Positions 1 through 7,149 of a DNA stretch of 30,108 nt are shown piece by piece. The DNA is from an uncultured Collinsella sp. (GTDB lineage Bacteria > Actinomycetota > Coriobacteriia > Coriobacteriales > Coriobacteriaceae). The notes beneath the pieces are model-generated. The model did not search any database, was not told the origin of the DNA, and saw only the letters and a list, made by a program, of their open reading frames with translations. Numbering within the stretch: position 1 is the first letter of the stretch; the number at the start of each line of letters is the position of its first letter. The stretch is taken from positions 1-30,108 of the forward strand of contig CAAELE010000030.1 of assembly GCA_900756765.1 (NCBI GenBank), written 5' to 3'. A program made the translations under genes and the position numbers.

Positions 1-168
1 GGGAGGTCCATGACGACCTCCACCAACCGGAGCGGAGCGGAGGTTTGTGCGGGGTCTCATGGGCCCCCTTGACGCGGCGTAGCGGAGGTGCCACCCGGCA
101 TTCCCTCCGTAACGCACGAGTGAACAAAGGAAAATAGCATCACACACCGTGCGAGGGAGGACGTCTCT
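1..168. other. Intergenic left edge, no gene seen
   Basis: No coding region is convincing here. A small hairpin (GGAGGTC at 3-9 pairing with GACCTCC at 15-21) may be the end of a terminator for something left of the window. The last bases (GGGAGG near 154-159) form the ribosome site of the integrase pseudogene that starts at 169. Confidence 0.4.
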
Positions 169-1146
169 ATGGATCTCGCGAAAACAGCCAGAGAAATTAC
201 CCGCTTCATGCTCCCCTACCTGACCACACGGCAGAGCCGCCAACTCGAAAAAGTTATATCGCACTGCCCTTTCGATGAAAGCCAGCTAGCTGAAGACGGC
301 TGCGAGTTTGAAAGCGAGTCATTCCTAAATCTATTTATGTCTGCAAAACGCCTCGAAGGCTGTTCGGATAGAACCATCTGCTACTACGAAGCCACCATCA
401 AAAAAAGCTTGAATCTTTCGATGCGCCAGTTTGCGACTTGGAATCCGAAGAAATTAGGTCCTATCTTTCCAACTATCAGCAAAAAGCCGGCGTCACTCAC
501 GTCACCGTCGACAACGTCCGAAGAATCATCTCAAGCTTCTACTCATGGCTCGAAGACGGAGACCATATCATCAAAAGCCCGGTCAGACGCATTAAAAGAG
601 TCAAGGCTCCGCAACCCATAAGGGAAACGTATGGCGACGAAGTCGCGAGATTCTTTGCGATAACTGTGGGTCCCCGAAACCTTGCCCCGATCGACCTGTT
701 GCGCTCTACCGGCATGTGTGTAGGCGAACTCGTCTCGTTGGACAGGAACTCCATCGACACCATCAATCGGGAGTGCATCGTACACGACGAGGGCAATAAG
801 AACCACATCGTCTATTTTGATGCAAAGACTAAAGTCCATATTGAGAATTACCCGTCCACCCGAATGGGCAGCCCGGAAGCCCTCTTCGTATCGAGCAAGG
901 CGCCACACGAGAGACTGTAAATTGGCGGCGTCGAGGCGTTGTTTAGAAAACTGGAGCGCGAGCTTGATTTAGAAAGAGTCCACCCTCATAAGTTCAGAAG
1001 AACGCTTGCCACAAAGGCAATCGACAAAGGCATGCCCATCGAACAAGTCCAGGTGCTCCTTGGCCATAATAATAGATACCACATTAAGGTACGCAATGGT
1101 CGACCAGTGCAACGTCAAAGCATCCCACCTCAGATATCTAATTTAA
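169..1146 (+). pseudogene. Tyrosine recombinase/integrase, decayed
   Basis: This is a site-specific tyrosine recombinase of about 325 codons, broken in three places. The N-terminal SAM-like DNA-binding part starts at ATG 169 behind GGGAGG. At 400-406 a run of seven A shifts the frame; one extra A would restore a continuous protein. The second reading frame then runs to an in-frame TAA at 918-920, after which the same frame continues. The catalytic region shows HKFRRTLAT (HxxR box) and LLGHN. A second frameshift near 1066-1072 precedes the tail, where the other frame reads IDTTLRYAMVDQ and SHLRYLI before TAA at 1144-1146. The Tyr of LRY is the expected nucleophile. All the usual parts can therefore be found, but no intact ORF exists. 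It was probably the integrase of the element that ends at the tRNA-Thr. Sequencing error could explain the poly-A shift but is unlikely to explain all three lesions. Confidence 0.85.
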
Positions 1147-1385
1147 ACGTCGTGTTTACCCACCAGTCGCTTGTGCTCCTCAGCACTAATGACCGTCTTG
1201 ATATCGAGGATGGATCAACATTCATATTGTTCGTCACGTCCATCCGGTCCTCCTCGCTTGAGATAGTTGCAGTGTCGCCACGGTCGACGGTACGCTCGGT
1301 TGCACGGCACGCGCCGGCGGCGTGCGCAGCGCAACCGTGCGTACCGTCGACGGGCAACGCATCTGCCAAGGCCTCGGCGATTGTC
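1147..1385. other. Gap between integrase remnant and HTH gene
   Basis: I see no supported gene in these 239 bases. On the minus strand one short frame reads IKTVISAEEHKRLVGKHD and ends at TAA near 1146, but it has an upstream in-frame stop and no start codon, so it may be a gene remnant. The right part holds the large imperfect hairpin listed separately. Confidence 0.4.
1281..1353. repeat. Large imperfect inverted repeat
   Basis: The arms at 1281-1303 and 1331-1353 are complementary at 21 of 23 positions (left arm begins CGGTCGACGGTACGC). The loop contains a second small palindrome, GCACGC/GCGTGC. It lies between the convergent integrase remnant and the HTH gene. There is no U-tract, so a simple intrinsic terminator is doubtful. 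A recombination site or a REP-like element are alternatives. Confidence 0.7.
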
Positions 1386-1634
1386 TTAGAGCACATCGTT
1401 GCCCTCTTCCATTGAGGCCAGGTATAAGATCAGATCGGCCTTGTCCACGCGCCAGACGCCGGCAATCTTCACGCCACCGGCCGCCTTAAGAATTTGAATA
1501 GCCTTGGTCTTACAGACGTTCAGCAGCTTGACGATATCGCGCGAACTAACGTATGCGGACGGCAGCGCATGCAAATCACGACACCACGCCTTGCGAGAAA
1601 TAGCGTTCATCTTTTTGAAGTCTTTGTCTTCCAT
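1386..1634 (-). CDS. Excisionase-like helix-turn-helix protein
   Basis: A small DNA-binding protein of 82 residues. The central stretch SSRDIVKLLNVCKTKAIQIL followed by a GVWRVDKADLILYL wing resembles MerR/excisionase-type winged HTH domains, which read a short site and bend DNA. The start is placed at ATG 1634 because GAAAGGA (1641-1647) then has a normal 6-base spacing; an ATG two codons upstream (1640) touches the ribosome site. It is divergent from the orphan gene at 1754 and convergent with the integrase remnant, as expected for Xis or a control gene of an integrative element. The role as excisionase is inference; it could equally be a regulator. Confidence 0.7.
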   Translation of the reverse strand: MEDKDFKKMNAISRKAWCRDLHALPSAYVSSRDIVKLLNVCKTKAIQILKAAGGVKIAGVWRVDKADLILYLASMEEGNDVL

Positions 1635-1676
1635 ATCCATTCCTTTCGTTTAAGGGGTCCATACAGAACACAATAT

Positions 1677-1705
1677 TTGACCTGCGTGCTGGTGTTAATT
1701 ATTCT
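1677..1705 (+). promoter_or_regulatory. Promoter of orphan gene (sigma-70 type)
   Basis: TTGACC at 1677-1682, a 17-base spacer, and TATTCT at 1700-1705. It sits 48 bases before the start codon at 1754, in the divergent intergenic region, in AT-rich DNA. Confidence 0.6.
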
Positions 1706-1753
1706 TTTTATCAGAATGTTGTTTATAGTATTTCAGCTGTTAAAGGAGCACGT

Positions 1754-2947
1754 ATGGCAACCGTCAAAGTAAAAGTTCCCACAAGCATTAACAGTTCAAC
1801 TCCATGGACGCTTCCTAGGGCAAGACTGATTTGCGTTGATATCAACGGATCGAAACAGGATGCGTTCCTATGCAAGGCAGGTAATAAAGCCTATGGCTTA
1901 CCGGATGGCTTTGCGACAGGAGCTTTGCTTAATTTAAATACGGAGGATCTCGGCGATGTCAAACGATTTATTGAGGCATACGGTCTTCCAGTGTCGCCCT
2001 ACGCCAATCAGTTCGAGCTTGTTGAAAAGCGGTTTGTATCAAATGACAGGTTCTCCGACAATCCGGTGGGCGACGGACTTGATTGCTGGAGAGACTCATT
2101 GGATGCCTCAACGCGAAGCTCCATCATTCAAGAGTCTTTCGGGTTTTCCTTGTTTAACCATTACAAAGGGAGAGACAATTCGGCGGGCACAGAAATCGCA
2201 AACCTGATAAAAGGCATCCGAAAGAAAGACGAGCAGATCATCTTGACCGAAGATCTGACCACAACCCTAACAATCATGCAAGTCGCTGCCCTTCTATTTA
2301 CATGCAAGGCCGCCTTTGGTCCAAAGGCATATGACAAGGCAATCCCCCTGCTAAAGAAGCTGCCGAGCAGTAATAAGATCACAAATAAAGTCGGTCAGCT
2401 TTTCACTACCTTTCAAATGCCTACAAAGATATATCTGGACACCAACGAAAACGAACTGCCTCTGGGTATTCTTGCAGCAAGAATTTCGGCATCCCATAAC
2501 CTTGAATCCATCGAAAAACAGCTTGCGGCTTTTTTGGACCTCTCTATCTCACCGTATCCGGAGGAGACCCATCTCATTCAGAATCCAACACTCCGAAGAA
2601 TAGCCAGCATCAGCTCAGAACCCGAAAAACAGCCCGTAGGAAGTTTGACCAGAGCGTTTAGTATCCAACTTCTTGAGTATCTTCAAAGCGATCAGCCTTG
2701 GCGCACCTGCGACCTCTGCAAGCGTCCCTACAAAATTCGTCAGCAAACGATGCACGCGCTGACAAGCGCAGAAGCCGCTCGGAAAGAACTCTCAAAGCCA
2801 AGGCGGAAGACTAATAAGCAGAGCTCCTTTTGTACGAAGACTCACGAGGAGCGTGAACGCCGTAAAGTTCAGGCCGCAAAGCGCGATCAGCGCAAGATTG
2901 AACGAAAGCTGCACGAACTCGACTCCAAAAAAGGTCGAAAAGTGTAA
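1754..2947 (+). CDS. Hypothetical protein with C-terminal Cys/His cluster
   Basis: A 397-residue soluble protein that I do not recognise. The ATG at 1754 has a perfect AAAGGAG (1742-1748) at 5-base spacing and a good promoter. No signal peptide or membrane segment is visible. Near the C-terminus Cys319-x2-Cys322 and, after about 38 residues, Cys360 and His364 could bind zinc. This resembles the treble-clef tail (CxxC...F.S..C) of some phage and island proteins, but one ligand is His and the insertion is long. The last 40 residues are highly basic (ERERRKVQAAKRDQRKIERK) and probably bind nucleic acid. The gene is clearly more AT-rich than the housekeeping genes nearby and lies between the integrase remnant and the tRNA, so it is probably cargo of the element. 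A defence role is possible but unsupported. Confidence 0.75.
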   Translation: MATVKVKVPTSINSSTPWTLPRARLICVDINGSKQDAFLCKAGNKAYGLPDGFATGALLNLNTEDLGDVKRFIEAYGLPVSPYANQFELVEKRFVSNDRFSDNPVGDGLDCWRDSLDASTRSSIIQESFGFSLFNHYKGRDNSAGTEIANLIKGIRKKDEQIILTEDLTTTLTIMQVAALLFTCKAAFGPKAYDKAIPLLKKLPSSNKITNKVGQLFTTFQMPTKIYLDTNENELPLGILAARISASHNLESIEKQLAAFLDLSISPYPEETHLIQNPTLRRIASISSEPEKQPVGSLTRAFSIQLLEYLQSDQPWRTCDLCKRPYKIRQQTMHALTSAEAARKELSKPRRKTNKQSSFCTKTHEERERRKVQAAKRDQRKIERKLHELDSKKGRKV

Positions 2948-3059
2948 ATGAAATTACGTGATGAGTTTGTGAAATCAGCGAGAATCAATAATCGACCCAA
3001 AACGGCTTTTATTGCACATATCTTTGCACAGCCCATTGCACACGGCAGCCATAAAAAAG

Positions 3060-3099
3060 AAAGCAGGCCAGAGGGAAAACACTCTGACCTGCTTTTTCT
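3060..3099. terminator. Terminator downstream of orphan gene and tRNA-Thr
   Basis: A 14-bp stem with arms 3060-3073 and 3082-3095 (AAAGCAGG...CCTGCTTT, one G-U-type mismatch) encloses an 8-base loop. A T-rich stretch follows on the plus strand and an A-run (3052-3059) precedes it. It can therefore stop transcription from both sides: the orphan gene on plus and tRNA-Thr on minus. Confidence 0.8.
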
Positions 3100-3103
3100 T
3101 TCA

Positions 3104-3178
3104 TGGAGCCAGTGACAGGAATCGAACCTGCAACCCACTGATTACAAATCAGTTGCGCTACCGTTGCGCCACACTGGC
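3104..3178 (-). tRNA. tRNA-Thr (anticodon TGT)
   Basis: Read on the minus strand, the acceptor GCCAGTG pairs with CACTGGC, followed by discriminator T and an encoded CCA. The anticodon arm is CTGATT-TGT-AATCAG and the T-arm contains GGTTCGATTCC. The anticodon TGT reads Thr ACA codons. This tRNA marks the right side of the decayed integrative element, and 30 bases of its anticodon/variable region are duplicated at 3334-3363. Confidence 0.95.
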
Positions 3179-3208
3179 ACACTTGGCGCTTTCGCGCGAA
3201 GCCAATTA

Positions 3209-3237
3209 AGAATAAAGGAATTACGGACGGGGCGCAA
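3209..3237 (-). promoter_or_regulatory. Promoter of tRNA-Thr
   Basis: On the minus strand TTGCGC (3237-3232), a 17-base spacer, and TATTCT (3214-3209) lie about 30 bases before the tRNA 5' end. Spacing and -10 are good; the -35 is only moderate. Confidence 0.5.
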
Positions 3238-3263
3238 CAGACCCTTCGACCGACCACATCTCA

Positions 3264-3328
3264 AAACTATTCGCCAGAACGAATAGTTTAATCTGTTCGC
3301 CAGAACCAAAAACTATTCGTTTTGGCGA
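3264..3328. repeat. Three copies of a TCGCCAGAACGAATAG motif
   Basis: Copy 1 is at 3270-3286 (plus), copy 2 at 3296-3306 (plus, first 11 bases only), and copy 3 at 3313-3328 (minus, one mismatch). Copy 1 is also half of a perfect palindrome, AAACTATTCG (3264-3273) with CGAATAGTTT (3280-3289). Repeated short sites beside a tRNA-derived core are typical of integrase arm-type binding sites; that function is inferred. Confidence 0.6.
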
Positions 3329-3333
3329 GGCCG

Positions 3334-3363
3334 ACCTGCAACCCACTGATTACAAACCAGTTG
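3334..3363 (-). repeat. Partial duplicate of tRNA-Thr: putative att core
   Basis: These 30 bases match 3126-3155 inside tRNA-Thr at 29 positions, covering the anticodon arm, the variable region and the start of the T-stem. Homology stops sharply at both ends, so this is not a second tRNA gene. The simplest reading is the core of an attachment site left by an integrative element that targets the anticodon arm of tRNA-Thr. Confidence 0.65.
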
Positions 3364-3401
3364 TTGGTCAATCGAGAAAGCAGCCCCCATAGAAGGTCTA
3401 C

Positions 3402-4079
3402 CTACCTCCCGCGCAACGCCTTGAGCTTGGCCAGTGCATCGGGACTTAGGCGACTGCCCAGAGTCATCTTGATTTGCGGGGCTTCCTCTGCCTCGTGAAC
3501 GTCGTTATCGATCTGCTTGATCTCGTCCACCAGCATGCGGCTCGAGATGCGCGTGACGCCCTTGCCCATGACAACGGCCTGGATCGTGCCGTCACTCGAT
3601 ACCACGGAGCACGCGCGGCCTTCCTCGCGTGCCTCGATGCAGAGCTTCTGCACCACGGTATCGGCAGAGACGCCCGTCGGCGAAAACTCGATGCGCACGC
3701 CGCGGGCCGGCAGGTTGGGGCGCTCGTTGGAGATATTGCCCGCGCCGTCGAACACGATCACAGCCTCGTAGCGGCCCTGGGCAAACGCCGCAACATCGTT
3801 GATGAGCGCGGTGCGCGCCATATCGTGGACGTCGCTGGAATACGGATCGTCGGAATGGTCGTAGACGAGCTTTTCGTAGCGCGGCGTGCAGTGAATCACG
3901 TTGTAGCCGTCGACCACCAGCAGCTCGGGCTTATTGGAGTGCACCGTCGAGACTGGGTCGGCGATAGCCTGTGCAAACGCATTGCCGCCCACGCCGTAGG
4001 TCGCGGCCGAGACAATCGGCTTGGCCGAGCCTTCGCCAAAGCGCTTGGCCTTGGACTTGGCGCGGTTCTTCTTGGACAT
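3402..4079 (-). CDS. yacP: NYN-domain ribonuclease, YacP/Rae1 family
   Basis: A 225-residue protein with a basic N-terminal tail (MSKKNRAKSKAKRFGEG) and a PIN-like NYN domain from about residue 52. The expected acidic metal-binding residues are visible: Asp57 in LLVVDGYNVIH, Asp111 in VIVFDGAGN, Asp140 in SADTVV and Asp163 in VVSSDGT. In Bacillus the family member Rae1 cuts mRNA in the ribosomal A site. The gene follows rlmB by 3 bases, the same order as in Firmicutes (rlmB-rae1), which supports co-transcription and a role at the ribosome. It is slightly longer than Rae1 (about 170 residues) because of extensions at both ends. Family assignment is firm; the exact substrate is inferred. Confidence 0.88.
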   Translation of the reverse strand: MSKKNRAKSKAKRFGEGSAKPIVSAATYGVGGNAFAQAIADPVSTVHSNKPELLVVDGYNVIHCTPRYEKLVYDHSDDPYSSDVHDMARTALINDVAAFAQGRYEAVIVFDGAGNISNERPNLPARGVRIEFSPTGVSADTVVQKLCIEAREEGRACSVVSSDGTIQAVVMGKGVTRISSRMLVDEIKQIDNDVHEAEEAPQIKMTLGSRLSPDALAKLKALRGR

Positions 4080-4082
4080 GCG

Positions 4083-4997
4083 CTACTCCTCCCCCATGAG
4101 CTCGCCGGCGTTGCGGCGCAGCCACTCAAAGCACAGCGCCGTGGTCGCCTGGGCAACATTGAGGCTCTCGGTCATGCCGCGTTGGGGAAGCTTGGTCAAA
4201 AAGTCGCATTTCTCGAGCACCAGGCGCGAGATGCCGTCGCCCTCGGACCCCATGACGAGCGCCACGCGGCCCTCGAAGGGAGCATCCCAGCAACTGCCTT
4301 CGGCGTGCTCGGAGGCACCGCCCACCCAAAAGCCAGCGGCCTTGAGGTCCTCGAGTGCACGGGCGATATTGGGAACCTGCGCGATGGGTAGGTGCATGAC
4401 GGCGCCGGCTGAAGTCTTGTAGCTGCCCACGGTCACGCCGGCGGCACGCTTGTTGGCGATGATGACACCGGCCGCGCCCACGACCTCGGCGGAGCGCACG
4501 ATGGCGCCAAAGTTACCGTCGTCAGTCACATGGTCGAGTACGATGACGAGCGCCGGACCGTCGCCCGCGCGGTCGAGAATATCGGTGACATCGGCATAGG
4601 GGAAGTTGCCCACCTCGAGCGCAATGCCCTGGTGAGCGCCATGGCTCGACAGCGCATCGAGCTGCGCGCGCGGCACATACTTAATGCGGACACCCGCGGC
4701 ATTGAGGTCATCGACCAGACGCGACAGGGCGGCATCGCGCTCCCCGCCCTCGGCGATGAGCGCGCACTTGACGGGAAAACCGGTACGCAGCGCCTCGGCG
4801 GCAGCACGACGACCTTCGATAAATTCGCCCTTGGGAACCTGGACAGCGTCGCGGTTGCGATCGCGCTGCGGACGTGCGGCCTGGGTACGATCGCGCTGGC
4901 CCTTGGGAGCGGCAGCGCGGTCATTGCGGCGAATCGGACGCGAGCCAGAAGCAGCCTGCTTGCCGCCACGAGGCGCACGCTTGCGATTGTCGGCCAT
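4083..4997 (-). CDS. rlmB: 23S rRNA 2'-O-methyltransferase, RlmB/SpoU family
   Basis: A SpoU-class (SPOUT knot) RNA 2'-O-methyltransferase of 304 residues, using S-adenosylmethionine. The three family motifs are present: DDGNFGAIVRSAEVVGA near residue 160, LVMGSEGDGIS near 250, and LPQRGMTESLNVAQA near 275-285. An RlmB-like substrate-binding domain (FIEGRRAAAEAL) precedes them. The N-terminus carries about 60 Arg/Lys/Gln-rich residues with no clear fold. The start is ATG 4997, with AAAGGAGG seven bases upstream; an in-frame ATG 33 bases further out lacks a ribosome site. It lies between cysS and the NYN gene. The target is most likely a guanosine of 23S rRNA (G2251 in E. coli), but a TrmH-like specificity cannot be excluded from sequence alone. 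Confidence 0.9.
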   Translation of the reverse strand: MADNRKRAPRGGKQAASGSRPIRRNDRAAAPKGQRDRTQAARPQRDRNRDAVQVPKGEFIEGRRAAAEALRTGFPVKCALIAEGGERDAALSRLVDDLNAAGVRIKYVPRAQLDALSSHGAHQGIALEVGNFPYADVTDILDRAGDGPALVIVLDHVTDDGNFGAIVRSAEVVGAAGVIIANKRAAGVTVGSYKTSAGAVMHLPIAQVPNIARALEDLKAAGFWVGGASEHAEGSCWDAPFEGRVALVMGSEGDGISRLVLEKCDFLTKLPQRGMTESLNVAQATTALCFEWLRRNAGELMGEE

Positions 4998-5034
4998 AAA
5001 ACGGCCTCCTTTAAAACACTTTTCAAACAAGACA

Positions 5035-5073
5035 AAAGAATCGACCGCCCATAAATATTAATTCGGGCGGTCG
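5035..5073 (-). terminator. Terminator between cysS and rlmB
   Basis: CGACCGCCC (5042-5050) pairs with GGGCGGTCG (5065-5073) around an AT-rich loop. On the minus strand it is followed by a T-rich stretch (ATTCTTTTGTC). It lies directly downstream of the structured element at 5077-5178 and about 45 bases before the rlmB start, so read-through or a separate rlmB promoter would be needed. Confidence 0.6.
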
Positions 5074-5076
5074 GTA

Positions 5077-5178
5077 CGGGTTTTCCAAGTGCCCGAGATT
5101 GCCGTGAAAGAGGAGCGACGCGTACTTGAGTACGCGAGCGACGGTTTGAACGACAAGGTCGGGTGCTTGGGAAACCCG
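5077..5178 (-). ncRNA. Long structured RNA element between cysS and rlmB
   Basis: On the minus strand a 20-base left arm (5159-5178) pairs with a 20-base right arm (5077-5096) at 17 positions (CGGGTTT.CCAAG...CCCGA). Inside is a strong GCGTAC-loop-GTACGC hairpin and a possible CCGT/ACGG stem. It starts 6 bases after the cysS stop and is followed by the terminator at 5042-5073. The size and nested stems suggest a structured RNA or a transcribed repeat. Rfam contains a motif named Collinsella-1, but I cannot say whether this matches it. Confidence 0.5.
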
Positions 5179-5184
5179 CGGGGA

Positions 5185-6651
5185 TTAGAGACTCTTAATA
5201 CGAGTGCCCGCGGCGGTATCTTCAATCGTCAGGCCCAGGTCCTTGAGCTGATCGCGGATGGCGTCTGCCAGATCCCAGTTCTTGGCGGCACGGGCCTCGG
5301 CGCGGGCCTCGAGAATCTTGGCAGCAGCCTCGTCCACGTCGTCGCCCGTATAGGCAACCAGACCGGCGGCAACGCCCAGCAGACCCAGCGGCAGCTCGAC
5401 CTTGGGCTCAGGAAGCTCAACACCAAACGTGTCGAGCAGCTCGACCAGCGTATCAGCGGCGGCCAGGGCAGCGGTCTTGTCGGCAGCGTCGCCCGCCTGC
5501 TCCAGGTACTGGTTGCACTCGGTCACAAAGCCAAAGACGGCACCCATGGCGCCGGCGGTGTTAAAGTCGTCGTCCATGCACTCCTTAAAGGCGGCACGGG
5601 TCTCGGCGGCCTTGGCGGCAAACGCCTCGGCGGCAGCCTCATCGGCATCGGCCGTCGCGTGGTTCGCGGCCCAGCGCAGGTTCTCGACCGTACCGGCGAT
5701 ACGCGTGAGCGAATTCTCGGCACCCTCCAGGCGCTCCCAAGAAAAGTCGAGCGGCGAGCGATAGCTCGTCTGCAGCATCAGCAGGCGCAGGGCGGCAGCG
5801 GAGTGCTGCTCGAGGACCTCGGCCAGCGTAAAGAAGTTGCCGAGCGACTTGGACATCTTCTCGCCGTCTACCAGCAGCATGCCCGTGTGCATCCAGGTGT
5901 TGGAGAAGCCCTGGTGCCAAGCGCAGGTGGCCTGCGCGCACTCGTTCTCGTGATGCGGGAAGGCAAGGTCGGAACCGCCGCCGTGAATGTCGATCGGGGT
6001 GCCCAGGTAGCGGTGCACCATGGCGGCGCACTCGGTGTGCCAACCGGGACGACCCTCGCCCCAGGGGCTCGGCCAGCTGGGCTCGCCGGGCTTGGCGGCC
6101 TTCCACAGGGCAAAGTCGAGCGGGTCGTTCTTGTCCTCGTTCTCCTCGATGCGCGCGCCAACCATGAGGTCGTCGATGTTGCGGCCCGAGACCTGACCGT
6201 AGCTGGGATCGCTGCGCACGGCAAAGTACACATCGCCGTTATCGGCTGCGTAGGCATGGCCCTGCTCGATGAGCGTCTTGATCATGGCGATCATGGGGCC
6301 GATCTCCTTGGTGGCGCGGGGGCGCACATCGGGATCGAGCACGTTGGCGGCGCGCATGACGCCGATGAACTTGTCGGAGAACTCCGTCGCGACCTCGGCG
6401 GCCGTACGGCCCTGCTCGTTGGCGCGCTTAATGATCTTGTCGTCGACATCGGTGAGGTTCTGGGCGAACGTGACCTCGTAGCCGCTCGCAATGAGCCAAC
6501 GGCGAATCACATCGAAGCTGATGAACGTGCGGGCATTGCCGATGTGGATGTTGTCGTAGACCGTGGGGCCGCACACGTACATGCGGACCTTGCCGGACTC
6601 GATGGGCTGGAACTCTTCCTTTTTATGGGTAGCGCTGTTGTAGATACGCAT
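5185..6651 (-). CDS. cysS: Cysteinyl-tRNA synthetase
   Basis: A class I aminoacyl-tRNA synthetase that charges tRNA-Cys. At 488 residues it is slightly longer than the E. coli enzyme (461). The HIGH motif is HIGN (36-39) and the KMSKS loop is at 265-269. The zinc site that selects cysteine is intact: Cys27 (YVCGPTVYDN), Cys208 (GWHTECAAM), and His233/Glu237 (PHHENECAQ). The C-terminal helical domain, rich in Ala and Glu, recognises the tRNA. Start ATG 6651 is preceded by AAGGAG, which overlaps the ispF stop region (3-base gap), so translation is likely coupled to ispF. Confidence 0.98.
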   Translation of the reverse strand: MRIYNSATHKKEEFQPIESGKVRMYVCGPTVYDNIHIGNARTFISFDVIRRWLIASGYEVTFAQNLTDVDDKIIKRANEQGRTAAEVATEFSDKFIGVMRAANVLDPDVRPRATKEIGPMIAMIKTLIEQGHAYAADNGDVYFAVRSDPSYGQVSGRNIDDLMVGARIEENEDKNDPLDFALWKAAKPGEPSWPSPWGEGRPGWHTECAAMVHRYLGTPIDIHGGGSDLAFPHHENECAQATCAWHQGFSNTWMHTGMLLVDGEKMSKSLGNFFTLAEVLEQHSAAALRLLMLQTSYRSPLDFSWERLEGAENSLTRIAGTVENLRWAANHATADADEAAAEAFAAKAAETRAAFKECMDDDFNTAGAMGAVFGFVTECNQYLEQAGDAADKTAALAAADTLVELLDTFGVELPEPKVELPLGLLGVAAGLVAYTGDDVDEAAAKILEARAEARAAKNWDLADAIRDQLKDLGLTIEDTAAGTRIKSL

Positions 6652-6654
6652 TCG

Positions 6655-7149
6655 TTACTCCTTAACGATTTTCTGTAGCAGGCAGACGGCCCAGGCGCCG
6701 ATTCCCTCGCCCTGGCCTTCCCAACCGAGCTTTTCGGTCGTGGTGGCGGCGACGCCCACGTTTTCGACGTCAACGCCCAGGGCACGGGCAAGGTTGGCGC
6801 GCATGGCATCGCGGTGCGGGGTGATCTTGGGTTGCTGACAGGCAATGGTGCAATCGGCATCGACAAACTCAAAGCCCAGCTCGCGCGCATAGTCCATCAC
6901 GCGAGCGAGCAGCACCATCGAATCGGCACCCTCGTAGGCGGGATCGGTGTCGGGGAATAGCTTGCCGATGTCTCCCCCGCGGCAGGCGCCCAGAATGGCG
7001 TCGGCCAAGGCGTGCGCGAGCACATCGGCATCCGAGTGGCCCAGCAGGCCGCGCTCATAGGGAATGTCGACCCCGCCGATGATACATCGACGCCCCTCCA
7101 CCAAACGGTGGACGTCGTAGCCGTGGCCAATGCGCAGGTTACTGAACAT
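6655..7149 (-). CDS. ispF: 2C-methyl-D-erythritol 2,4-cyclodiphosphate synthase
   Basis: Enzyme of the MEP isoprenoid pathway that cyclises CDP-ME 2-phosphate with release of CMP. It has 164 residues, normal for the family. The metal-binding start RIGHGYDVHRL (Asp12, His14), the HSDADVLAHALADAILG block with the third zinc His, and the C-terminal TTTEKLG(W)EGQGEGIGA motif are all visible. The start at ATG 7149 is chosen because the family begins just before RIGHGYD and GGGAGAGGA lies upstream; the longer frame to 7182 lacks both. The gene overlaps the end of ispD by 11 bases, so the two are translationally coupled and probably act in sequence, as in many bacteria where they are fused. Confidence 0.97.
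   Translation of the reverse strand: MFSNLRIGHGYDVHRLVEGRRCIIGGVDIPYERGLLGHSDADVLAHALADAILGACRGGDIGKLFPDTDPAYEGADSMVLLARVMDYARELGFEFVDADCTIACQQPKITPHRDAMRANLARALGVDVENVGVAATTTEKLGWEGQGEGIGAWAVCLLQKIVKE

Larger units (their letters stand above)
169..3363. mobile_element. Remnant of a tRNA-Thr integrative element
   Basis: The region groups a broken tyrosine integrase, an excisionase-like HTH gene, a low-GC orphan gene, a tRNA-Thr and a duplicated tRNA core with arm-like repeats. The left boundary is not visible, and no second core copy is seen between 1 and 3100, so the extent is approximate. The broken integrase means the element is probably immobile by itself. Confidence 0.45.

Noticed and set aside
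3012..3209. Short plus ORF with RNRTCNPLITNQLRYRCAT
   Set aside because: This is the well-known spurious translation of a tRNA gene read on the wrong strand.
3334..3363. Second tRNA gene
   Set aside because: Only the anticodon and variable part matches; acceptor and D-arm are absent, so it is a fragment.
5089..6678. Long plus-strand open frame opposite cysS
   Set aside because: It mirrors the intact cysS gene in a GC-rich codon pattern, has no ribosome site and no recognisable domain.
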